Both the position numbers and the translations under genes were made by a program. The notes under the pieces were generated by a model that saw only the letters and a program-made list of their open reading frames with translations, was not told the DNA's origin and searched no databases. Positions 24,960 to 31,721 of a DNA stretch of 40,387 bases are shown here, in pieces; the first letter of the stretch is position 1, and every line of letters begins with the position of its first letter. Source of the DNA: Salinispora pacifica CNR114 (GTDB taxonomy: Bacteria; Actinomycetota; Actinomycetes; Mycobacteriales; Micromonosporaceae); the NCBI RefSeq assembly GCF_000514775.1, contig NZ_AZWO01000042.1, forward strand, positions 172 through 40,558, written 5' to 3'.

Positions 24960-26063
24960 ATGAGTAAGCGGTTGGTCGTCGATACTCACGCTAGCTCCTG
25001 CTATTTCCGGACCTCCGTGGAGGACGGCGAACGCAAGGCGCTGGTGCAGATCACCGAGCGGTGCAACCTGCACTGCGCTCACTGCTTTGTCTCATCGACA
25101 CAGGCCGGGATGGACATCACGCTCGACGATATGGTCGAGGCGGTCCTGCCCCGGCTCCGGCGAGCCCGGGTCGCGCGGTTGACGCTTACGGGCGGGGAGC
25201 CCTTCGTCCATCCTCATCTACTGGAAATCTGCGCTGCTGCATCTGGAATGGGGCTGGCCATCAAGATCTGCACTAACGCCACCCAGACGAGCGACAGACA
25301 GATCGCCGCGCTCGCCGCGCTGGGCAAGGTGCGGGTCAACGTCAGCTTCGACGGGTTCCGCTCCGCCTCGCATGGCCGGTTTCGGGGTAACCGGGACTCC
25401 TTCACCGTCACCCGGGAAACGACGCGTAAGTTTGCCGAGGCCGGGCTGCTGCACGGCATCTTGTCGACGCCCAACGTGCTTACCCAGCCGGAGGAGTTCG
25501 CCGAGCTGTGCACGTTCGCCGCAGACTTGGGAGCCGAGTATGTGTTGATGAACCCGCTGTCGAGCTTCGGCCGGGGCGTGAAGTCTCACCGGCGGCTCGC
25601 CGCGCCGGAGCAGACGATGCGGGCGATCGCCGCCGCCACCACGCCCCTAGCCAGCCGCGTCGAGTTGGTGCCAATCCGGTTTCCGAACGACAGCCGGCCC
25701 CTATCCGGCTGCGACGCCGGCACCCTGATCTACGTCTTCGCTAACGGCGACACGGCGGTCTGCCCGTACCTGGTCTTCGCCGCCCGGACACCGCAGTCCC
25801 AACACACCGACCGGGAGTTTCTGATCGGCAACATCCTCAACGGGGAGATCTCCGACACCCTCGATCAGTACCGTTTTCACGACCGCTACCAGGTCGGGGC
25901 CAACGCAACCTGTGGCGCATGCACGTTAAGCGGTTCCTGCGGCAATGGCTGCCCGGCAGCGGTGGTCGCCGCCGGGAAGCGCATCGGTGAACCGGACGCC
26001 GAACAGTGCCCGCCCGAGGCCGTCCGGCTCCCGCTGGTGTCGATCCAACCTGTCAGAGCCTGA
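24960..26063 (+). CDS. Radical SAM protein with SPASM-like C-terminus
   Basis: A 367-residue radical SAM enzyme. The [4Fe-4S]-binding CxxxCxxC is C35-C39-C42 in TERCNLHCAHCF, and the SAM-binding TLTGGEP follows. Conserved core strands include VRVNVSFDGF and EYVLMNPLS. The C-terminal third has a cysteine series (SGCDAG, AVCPYL, ATCGACTLSGSCGNGCPA, EQCP) typical of SPASM/twitch domains that bind auxiliary clusters, as in peptide-modifying maturases. An in-frame start at 24900 would add 20 poorly coding residues. The ATG at 24960 with GGAGGG 3 nt upstream is preferred. It heads an operon with a kinase and a phosphatase/nuclease-fold gene (7 and 13 nt gaps). The substrate is unknown. Confidence 0.9.
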   Translation: MSKRLVVDTHASSCYFRTSVEDGERKALVQITERCNLHCAHCFVSSTQAGMDITLDDMVEAVLPRLRRARVARLTLTGGEPFVHPHLLEICAAASGMGLAIKICTNATQTSDRQIAALAALGKVRVNVSFDGFRSASHGRFRGNRDSFTVTRETTRKFAEAGLLHGILSTPNVLTQPEEFAELCTFAADLGAEYVLMNPLSSFGRGVKSHRRLAAPEQTMRAIAAATTPLASRVELVPIRFPNDSRPLSGCDAGTLIYVFANGDTAVCPYLVFAARTPQSQHTDREFLIGNILNGEISDTLDQYRFHDRYQVGANATCGACTLSGSCGNGCPAAVVAAGKRIGEPDAEQCPPEAVRLPLVSIQPVRA

Positions 26064-26069
26064 CGCGTC

Positions 26070-26678
26070 GTGTTGATCGTGATCGAGGGACCCAACGGCG
26101 TTGGGAAGACAACCATCGCGAGGCTACTGGCCGAGCGACTGCGCCATCGCGCCGATCAATCCGTGCACCTGACGACCGAGCCCACCAGGACCCGCCTGGG
26201 CGAGCTGCTTCGCGAGGCCGAGGCCATCATCCACGGCCGCGCTCTCGCGCTCGCCATCGCGGCCGACCGCACCATGCACGTCGAGGACGAGATCATCCCT
26301 ACGCTCGACGCCGGCAACATCGTGATCAGTGACCGGTACGTGCAGTCCTCGCTGGTGCTGCAACGGGTTGACGCGGTCGACCTACGGGAGATCTGGAGCT
26401 ACAACCGGTACGTCCTGCAACCCGCCATCTCGATCTATCTGGTCGACGACTCGCGTACCATCGCCAGGCGACTCGCCGCACGTCGGCGCTTGACGAGGTT
26501 GGAGGCCACCGGCACTCCCGAACGCGAGTTGCAGCTCTACGACCAGGCGTTCGACTTCCTTGGCCGCCAGTCATGGCATCAGGCGAAGATCGATTGCCGG
26601 GAGCGGGACCCGGACCAGGTGGTCTCCGCCATCCTCGATATTCTCAGCCCCTTGCTCGCCCGCCGCCCGGCGGCCTGA
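26070..26678 (+). CDS. Thymidylate-kinase-like P-loop kinase
   Basis: A 202-residue protein with the dTMP kinase layout: P-loop EGPNGVGKTT (residues 6-15), the DR-type motif VISDRYVQSSLVLQ, and an Arg-rich LID region IARRLAARRRLTRLE. Housekeeping dTMP kinases of similar size make dTDP. This one is embedded in a radical SAM/EEP/CYTH cluster, so it more likely phosphorylates a dedicated nucleotide or small molecule (inference). The GTG start is 6 nt after the radical SAM stop, with no separate strong Shine-Dalgarno, so it depends on coupled translation. Confidence 0.85.
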   Translation: MLIVIEGPNGVGKTTIARLLAERLRHRADQSVHLTTEPTRTRLGELLREAEAIIHGRALALAIAADRTMHVEDEIIPTLDAGNIVISDRYVQSSLVLQRVDAVDLREIWSYNRYVLQPAISIYLVDDSRTIARRLAARRRLTRLEATGTPERELQLYDQAFDFLGRQSWHQAKIDCRERDPDQVVSAILDILSPLLARRPAA

Positions 26679-26690
26679 CAGTCTCGCCTC

Positions 26691-27494
26691 GTGCTATCGA
26701 TCCTGACCTTGAACATCCAGGCCACCTCCCGGCGGCGTGCCGAGCCGCTGGTGCGGTGGCTCGCCGGCCGCCCGGAACAGGTCCTCCTGCTGACCGAAAC
26801 CAGCGGCGGTGACGGTACTGCCTATCTGCTCGACCAGTTCCGCCGTGCCGGCTGCCAGGTGCAGCATCCGCCCCTGCCCGGCGACCGCGGCGCGGCGATG
26901 ATCAGCCGCGTGCCGGTCACCGCCCGGCCGGATATCACCGCTGGGCTGAGTATCCCCGGGCGAGCCGTCGCCGCCACTGTTCACACCGATCCACCGATGA
27001 CGGTGCTCGGCATCTACGTTCCGTCTAGCAACCGTGCCCCCGGCAGGGTCGAGCGCAAGCGGACGTTCCTCGCCTCCCTCGTCGACACGCTCGATCGCAT
27101 GCCCGACGACGAGCGGACACACCTGGTGCTCGGCGGGGACTACAACGCCGTCACTCGCGACCACCAACCGGCCTATTCCGGTGTGTGGCTGCCGTTCGAG
27201 TACGCCCTGTTCGACGCCCTCACCGCTGCCGGCCTCACCGACGTACACCACTATCTCGCGCCAGGCGTCCAGCAGCACAGCTGGTACGGCCGGGCCGGCA
27301 ACGGCTACCGCTTCGACTACCTGCACGTCGGCGCCGCCTTGCGCGACCGGCTCTGCGGTGGCCGCTACCTGCAGGAGCCCCGCGAGCAGCGCCTCACCGA
27401 CCACGCGGCCGTCACCCTGGACCTGGACCTGCTGGTCGACACGATCGACATTCGCCCCCTGCCGGCGGTGGCCGAGCCGGCGACCCTGTTCTAG
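26691..27494 (+). CDS. Endonuclease/exonuclease/phosphatase (EEP) superfamily protein
   Basis: A 267-residue protein with the EEP catalytic pattern: LTLNIQ (Asn), LLTETSG (Glu metal ligand), GGDYNAV (Asp/Asn), FDYLHVG (Asp near the C-terminus) and LTDHAAV (Asp-His pair). There is no signal peptide, so it is cytoplasmic. The superfamily cleaves phosphodiesters in DNA, RNA, lipids or small molecules. Within this operon a small-molecule phosphatase or phosphodiesterase role is as plausible as DNA repair. The GTG start is 12 nt after the kinase stop. The stop overlaps by 3 nt the stop of the convergent CYTH gene. Confidence 0.85.
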   Translation: MLSILTLNIQATSRRRAEPLVRWLAGRPEQVLLLTETSGGDGTAYLLDQFRRAGCQVQHPPLPGDRGAAMISRVPVTARPDITAGLSIPGRAVAATVHTDPPMTVLGIYVPSSNRAPGRVERKRTFLASLVDTLDRMPDDERTHLVLGGDYNAVTRDHQPAYSGVWLPFEYALFDALTAAGLTDVHHYLAPGVQQHSWYGRAGNGYRFDYLHVGAALRDRLCGGRYLQEPREQRLTDHAAVTLDLDLLVDTIDIRPLPAVAEPATLF

Positions 27495-28078
27495 GTCATC
27501 GCCATCCGCGCACGGATCAGCGAATCGTAGGTGTCCATCGTGCGTTGCAGTGGCACCCCCAGCGTGACGGCGAACCGATCCAACTCGGCCTGGACCCGCT
27601 CACCGTGGTCGCCGACGGCGATGCGCTCGATCTCCAGGAATGCACCAAGCCCGTCTACCTCGTCCAAGCAGAGCGACATCGGCCCGATGGTGGCCGTGCG
27701 GCGCGTCTTGCGAATCCTCACCGTCGGGTAAAAGCCTAGCTGCTGAATCGCGGCGTGCATTTGCTCCCGATCTGCCACCTCGGTCTCGTGCTCAACACAC
27801 GACTGCTCATTGGCCACCGGCGTCTTGACCGTCAGCAGATGTCGACCTCGCTCGGTACGCAGACGCGCAAACGGTACCCCGATCTTGGACTGGCCGTACG
27901 CCCAACCGACCCTCGCGTACGCCTGATCATCCTGAACGATCGGCGCTGACAGGACCCCACCACGCATCCTGAGAGCCCCCTCCAACGCCGAGAGGTCGCC
28001 GATGCGGTACTTGACCTCCACCTCGTACGTGGACAGCTCGGTCGTACTTATCGTCTGGAGTGTGTCGATGCCCGTCAC
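27491..28078 (-). CDS. CYTH-domain protein (class IV adenylate cyclase / ThTPase-like)
   Basis: A 195-residue CYTH protein. The N-terminal EVEVKYRI is the ExExK metal/triphosphate signature. Basic strand motifs (FARLRTERGRHLLTVKTP, VRIRKTRR) and acidic ones (EHETEVAD, CLDEVDGLGAFLEIE) follow, forming the triphosphate tunnel. Members hydrolyse inorganic or organic triphosphates or cyclise ATP, and the family name alone does not tell which. GTG 28078 has a TAGGGT hexamer 8 nt upstream and no Shine-Dalgarno, so it may be leaderless. It is convergent with the radical SAM operon. Confidence 0.88.
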   Translation of the reverse strand: MTGIDTLQTISTTELSTYEVEVKYRIGDLSALEGALRMRGGVLSAPIVQDDQAYARVGWAYGQSKIGVPFARLRTERGRHLLTVKTPVANEQSCVEHETEVADREQMHAAIQQLGFYPTVRIRKTRRTATIGPMSLCLDEVDGLGAFLEIERIAVGDHGERVQAELDRFAVTLGVPLQRTMDTYDSLIRARMAMT

Positions 28079-28144
28079 GTCGTCGTACCCTACGGCGCGA
28101 CCACCCAGGCCGGTGTATCACCGCGCCCAAGGGCACTGTCACAT

Positions 28145-28194
28145 TGGCTACTCCCGCGAATCGAGATGGCATGCGAGACGAACGTGTCCGGACG
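28145..28194 (+). repeat. 50-bp dispersed repeat, copy B
   Basis: Matches 24776-24825 at 49 of 50 positions in the same orientation. It lies 66 nt upstream of the CYTH start, which is on the opposite strand. Sequence similarity ends abruptly on both sides. Confidence 0.9.
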
Positions 28195-28222
28195 CCCTGG
28201 GACGAAGCCATCGCTGATGTAG
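28166..28222 (+). CDS. Possible 18-residue peptide encoded from the second 50-bp repeat
   Basis: The ATG at 28166 and the first ten codons (MACETNVSGR) are the same as in the frame at 24797, then PGTKPSLM and TAG. There is no Shine-Dalgarno and no enzyme gene immediately downstream on this strand. Shared codons may only reflect the DNA repeat. Confidence 0.15.
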   Translation: MACETNVSGRPGTKPSLM

Positions 28223-28627
28223 AGGCAAGCGCGCCCGATGAAATTCGACCTATGTATAACGACCGACCAGCACGAACCTGCGCAAGCAGTCACCCTAACC
28301 GATGTCGCCCTAATGGTCGTTCACAGACAGAGCGGCGAGCGAGGCGGGGACAAGGAGAATGCAGGCACCTGACAGAGCGGGAAAATTTCGTGAGTGGCAG
28401 GCGCGTGCGGTCTACCACCGCTCACTGCCCCTTCTCCGTAGCGGATCGGGCTTTTCGTTCTCGACAGGGTGAAGCCGGGGTCAGCGGTCAGGATGGCGCC
28501 GGTCAGATACGTCGGCCGGCGCCACCGCCTCGCCGATGCCTCGCGAGGGTCCGGTGACTAAGTGGCGCGGCCGGCCAACAACTTCCGCCGGCACCTGCTG
28601 CGATTGCGGTGGAATGGCTCACGGTTG
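28195..28627. other. Gene-free stretch
   Basis: No frame here has a ribosome site together with coding character. A plus-strand frame from the GTG near 28391 is Arg-rich and low-complexity and looks like chance. No RNA gene recognised. It separates the CYTH gene from a decayed methyltransferase remnant. Confidence 0.4.
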
Positions 28628-28850
28628 TCACGCTTTCCGGGCGAGCGCAGCGTACTGGGGCAGCATTGCGCCGTCGGTTGTCTTGTTGCGCCACAGCGAG
28701 CAGGACACGAGCCCGGGATCGATCAATTACAGGCCGTTGATGAGGTGTCGGATTTCGCCGCTGCTGCGGACGCGGATCGGCGGCCTAGCGTGTTTGTTCC
28801 AATACTCCATGGCCGTGCGGTTGACCTCACCGCTGAGTTCGTAGGTCGCC
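28628..28850 (-). pseudogene. C-terminal remnant of a DUF574/Methyltransf_19-like SAM methyltransferase
   Basis: Read on the minus strand, the DNA gives YELSGEVNRTAMEYWNKHARPP, RSSGEIRHLINGL, an in-frame TAA, then LIDPGLVSCSLWRN and a TGA. The last part matches the GLELVEPGLV...WRP ending typical of actinobacterial PF04672 methyltransferases. The stop codon inside the C-terminal motif and the missing N-terminal three quarters mark it as a relic. Its upstream edge coincides with the start of the palindromic motif at 28851. Confidence 0.6.
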
Positions 28851-28884
28851 GGTGTCGGAAACCCTCGACACGGATTTTCGACTC
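28851..28884 (-). repeat. 34-bp palindromic motif, copy 3 (left arm of the second pair)
   Basis: On the minus strand it reads GAGTCGA, 6 nt, GTGTCGAGGGTTTCCGACAC. Its 19-nt core (CTCGACACGGATTTTCGAC on the plus strand) is exactly inverted at 29059-29077. Confidence 0.8.
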
Positions 28885-29056
28885 GGGATAGGGCCACCTG
28901 CCCTGGCCGGTTTAGATGTCACGGGAAGGCCCCGAAATAAGAAATTTTCACCTCAATGTCGCTGTCCATCGAGATTCTCGGAGATGAGTTTTCACACTGC
29001 GTCCAGCCCTGACTGGGAAACGAGGTACCTCTTCACTTCGAGTCACCGACGACTCG
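28885..29056. other. Spacer between the second pair of palindromic motifs
   Basis: 172 nt with no supported gene. It contains an AT-rich patch (AATAAGAAATTTTCA near 28936-28950) unusual for this genome, which could be promoter DNA. An 18-codon frame at 28955 has no ribosome site. Confidence 0.35.
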
Positions 29057-29090
29057 ATGTCGAAAATCCGTGTCGAGCGTGGCCGACATG
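29057..29090 (+). repeat. 34-bp palindromic motif, copy 4 (right arm of the second pair)
   Basis: Reads ATGTCGA, 6 nt, GTGTCGAGCGTGGCCGACAT. It ends 117 nt before the start of the RmlD-like gene. A 39-codon frame starts at its ATG and ends at 29176 (MSKIRVERGRHEL...), without a ribosome site. Confidence 0.8.
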
Positions 29091-29206
29091 AACTCCGCTG
29101 CGTGAGGGTCGTACTACGGGTCTCCGCCGGCGAACGCGGGCGAACCCGAGGCATACGAGACGTGCTCAATTCCTGACAGCCCGCGAACGGTCCTCTGGAG
29201 GTACTC

Positions 29207-30175
29207 ATGACTTCCCAGCCGGCAAAGGTCGCCGCCAGCGGCCGTCGTGACGGCCCGCAACGGGTCATGGTGACCGGTGCCGCGGGCATGCTGGGATCCG
29301 CAGTGCTAGCGGCGCTGGACGAGACGGGTGCTCAACTGGTCCGGACCGACATCAAGCCGGGGTGGCTCCAGCTCGACGTCCGCGACCGGGCCGCTGTCAA
29401 TCACATGATGGGGGTCTTCAGCCCCGATCTGGTCATCCACCTTGCCGCTGCGACCGATCCGGAGGCGTGCGAGACAGACCCGCAGCTCGGCTGGTCAACG
29501 AACGCCACCGGTACGGAGAACGTCGCGCTCGCCGCCGCAGTCATGGGCGCGACGCTGGTGTACGTGAGCACGGCGCGGGTGTTTGACGGTGCCACCGACC
29601 GGCCGTACGTCGAGTCCGACGAGCCAAACCCGGTCAATGAGTATGCGCGGTCCACGCGTTGCGGCGAAGGACTGGTCACCGAGCTCTGCGAGCGCTCGTT
29701 CGTGGTGCGGGCGGGTTGGCTGATGGGTGGGGGCCGGGACCGGGATCGCACGTTCCTCGGTGCGGTCCTCGGGCAGCTTCGCGACGGCGCCGACACGATC
29801 TTCGCCGTCGGTGACCAGTTCGGCTCGCTCACCTACACCGTCGACTTCGCCCGCCGCCCGCTGCGCCTGGTCGACACTGACCGGTACGGGCTGTATCACA
29901 TGGTCGGCTGCGGCGGGCCGACCCGGGCGGAGATCGCGGCGCACATTCTGCATGAACTCGGCCTCGCTGGGCGGGTGCGGCTGGTGACAGTCGATTCGGA
30001 CCACTTCGCCGACCGGTACCCGGTGGCCCGGCCTCGCTTTGAGGTGCTACGCAATGCCGCCTTGGAAGATCTGGGCCTTAACGACATGCGTCCATGGGAG
30101 TTCGCGCTTAGTCACTACCTGCGGACCGAGTGGTCGGATCTCGACCAGACCCTTGCCTCGCAGGTGACGCGATGA
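29207..30175 (+). CDS. RmlD-like NAD(P)-dependent reductase/epimerase lacking the catalytic lysine
   Basis: A 322-residue extended short-chain dehydrogenase of the dTDP-4-dehydrorhamnose reductase type. The Rossmann motif TGAAGMLG is near residue 25, followed by LDVRD, VIHLAAATD, VYVSTARVFDG and the NEYARSTRCGE segment. RmlD enzymes have YxxxK there; this protein has Tyr146 but Thr150 in place of Lys, and the usual STDYVFDG has become STARVFDG. The C-terminal sugar-binding domain (GLYHMVGCGGPTRAEIA) is kept. It may be a regulatory or binding protein, or use different chemistry. The ATG has GGAGG 6 nt upstream. It overlaps the next gene by ATGA. Confidence 0.87.
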   Translation: MTSQPAKVAASGRRDGPQRVMVTGAAGMLGSAVLAALDETGAQLVRTDIKPGWLQLDVRDRAAVNHMMGVFSPDLVIHLAAATDPEACETDPQLGWSTNATGTENVALAAAVMGATLVYVSTARVFDGATDRPYVESDEPNPVNEYARSTRCGEGLVTELCERSFVVRAGWLMGGGRDRDRTFLGAVLGQLRDGADTIFAVGDQFGSLTYTVDFARRPLRLVDTDRYGLYHMVGCGGPTRAEIAAHILHELGLAGRVRLVTVDSDHFADRYPVARPRFEVLRNAALEDLGLNDMRPWEFALSHYLRTEWSDLDQTLASQVTR

Positions 30176-30555
30176 ACCCCACCAGCAGCGACGATCCGCT
30201 CAAGCCTCGGGTTGACGATGGCATCCGGATCCGGCTCAAGAGTAGCTACCGCGGCGAGCAGCGCACACGCTGTGCCGTGTACCGCCAGGAGAGCCTCTAC
30301 GGGCTCAAGCATTCGGTAGAGGGCTGGGTCACGCGATGCCCGAGCAGCGCCGAGGAACTCGGCGTGCACCTGCCCGCCACCCTTACGGACTACGGCGCCC
30401 GGGCCCGGCTGCGCCCACTGCTGGACGAGCTGACCTTCACCCGTCGGATCGAGAACTTGTTTGCCGAGTTCCTCAGCCGCCGCGGCCTCAATCCAGCAGA
30501 ACACCGGACGATCCCGCTGGCCCCGGTAGCCGTTCCGGAGGGCGGCAATGTTTGA
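30172..30555 (+). CDS. Hypothetical protein (127 aa) in the reductase-aminotransferase operon
   Basis: A 127-residue soluble protein, rich in Arg and Leu, with no cysteine cluster or recognised motif. It starts with an ATGA overlap on the RmlD-like gene, and its last 8 nt overlap the aminotransferase gene, so it is translationally coupled on both sides and likely acts with them. The middle (LPATLTDYGARARLRPLLDELTFTRRIENLFAEFL) is strongly helical. No family recognised. Confidence 0.75.
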   Translation: MNPTSSDDPLKPRVDDGIRIRLKSSYRGEQRTRCAVYRQESLYGLKHSVEGWVTRCPSSAEELGVHLPATLTDYGARARLRPLLDELTFTRRIENLFAEFLSRRGLNPAEHRTIPLAPVAVPEGGNV

Positions 30556-31549
30556 ACCCCGCGCGACGAGTACTTACGGCCCGTCGCCTGTCGGCCTCGC
30601 GGGCATCACCGCACCACCCGATTTCACCACCGCACCAGAACCGCACTCCGCCAGTCTGCGGCACGCCCTCGCTGGCCGGTACTCGCTGCCGCCCGAGGCG
30701 TTCGTCGTCGGCGCGGACACGGCAATCCTGCTGCACCACCTGGTCGCTCGTGCCGCCGCCTCCGGTGGCGGCGAAACCGTCTACTCGGAGCCGTCGTGCC
30801 ACCTGTACCGCTCACTCACCGTCGACTACGGGCTGATCGGCCGAGCGGTGCCGCTACGCGACTACCGCCACGACCTATCCGGCCTCGTCGGCGCGGTGTC
30901 CGAGCGGACCCGGATCGTCCTGGTCGACAGTCCGCATAACATCACCGGCACCACCACGCCGCTGTCCGACCTGGTCGCCCTCGCCCAGGTTGTGCCCGAC
31001 CGCGCGGTGGTCGTGCTCGACAACGTCAACGGCGAGTTCCAGGACGACGACGAGTTCGACAGGTGGTTCCGCGACCTCGTCGAGCGCAGGGTGCCGATCA
31101 TCGTCTGCCGCAGCCTTTCGAAGACACGCCGGCTGTTCGGGCTGCGTGCCGGCTACATGATCGGGGCTCCTGCCGTGCTGGGCGCGCTCGGGCCGATCCT
31201 CCTGCATTACGACATCGGCACGCTGACCCAGGTCGCCGCGCAGGCCAGCCTCGCCGACCATGCAACGTTCGAGGCGAACCGGCACGTGGTCGTTGAGGGC
31301 CGGCATCGGCTCGCCGCAGTGCTCGACGAGGCTGGGATCCCGTTCGCGCCCAGTGAGTCCACCTCGATCCTGCTCCACGCCGGCCCTGCGGCCAGCCAGC
31401 TCGCCTACCGGCTGTCCAGCGCGGGCTGCGGCCTGCGCAGCCCATCAACCGGTGGAGTACCGGCGGGTCACATCCAACTCTTCATTGACAGCGCCGACAC
31501 TCCGGCACGCGTGGCGAGAGTGCTAACTGAGTGGCAGGAGCCGCAATGA
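30548..31549 (+). CDS. HisC-like class I/II PLP-dependent aminotransferase
   Basis: A 333-residue fold-type I aminotransferase resembling histidinol-phosphate aminotransferases. The N-terminal substrate loop is YGPSPVGLAGI. The sequence VDSPHNITGT corresponds to the NPxNPTG motif, VVVLDNVNGEF carries the PLP-nitrogen aspartate (Asp158), and SLSKTRRLFGLRAGY carries the PLP lysine (Lys192) and a downstream arginine. The usual DEAY is DNVN, so the tyrosine that hydrogen-bonds PLP O3' is missing, as in some biosynthetic homologues. The stop overlaps a short ATG frame at 31546. The product is probably an amino compound, with the keto substrate supplied by the neighbouring enzymes (inference). Confidence 0.87.
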   Translation: MFEPRATSTYGPSPVGLAGITAPPDFTTAPEPHSASLRHALAGRYSLPPEAFVVGADTAILLHHLVARAAASGGGETVYSEPSCHLYRSLTVDYGLIGRAVPLRDYRHDLSGLVGAVSERTRIVLVDSPHNITGTTTPLSDLVALAQVVPDRAVVVLDNVNGEFQDDDEFDRWFRDLVERRVPIIVCRSLSKTRRLFGLRAGYMIGAPAVLGALGPILLHYDIGTLTQVAAQASLADHATFEANRHVVVEGRHRLAAVLDEAGIPFAPSESTSILLHAGPAASQLAYRLSSAGCGLRSPSTGGVPAGHIQLFIDSADTPARVARVLTEWQEPQ

Positions 31550-31641
31550 AGATCACGGTCTCGTCATCTACACGGGTGGAGCCGTGGGTGCGCTCTCCCG
31601 GTATGCCCGGGGCAGCGGCCGGTTGTCGGTGCACCGGCTAG
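31546..31641 (+). pseudogene. Start of a coupled gene, apparently cut off near the integrase end
   Basis: The ATG at 31546 overlaps the aminotransferase TGA (ATGA), the coupling used throughout this operon. The frame reads MKITVSSSTRVEPWVRS and then stops at 31639-31641 after 31 codons. A different frame (31584 to about 31735) continues with better coding character (VHRLDTIETMPHGKARCWVAATFPDAVFAFALRR) up to the integrase end. This suggests a gene disrupted by a frameshift and by integration of the element beginning near 31720. Confidence 0.4.
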
Positions 31642-31721
31642 ACACGATCGAAACCATGCCGCACGGGAAGGCACGGTGCTGGGTCGCCGCGACCTTCCCC
31701 GACGCCGTGTTCGCGTTCGCG

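Noticed and set aside
28391..28557. Plus-strand frame starting with GTG between the CYTH gene and the RmlD-like gene
   Set aside because: No adequate ribosome site, Arg/Pro-rich composition, no similarity to any family, and it ends without operon context.
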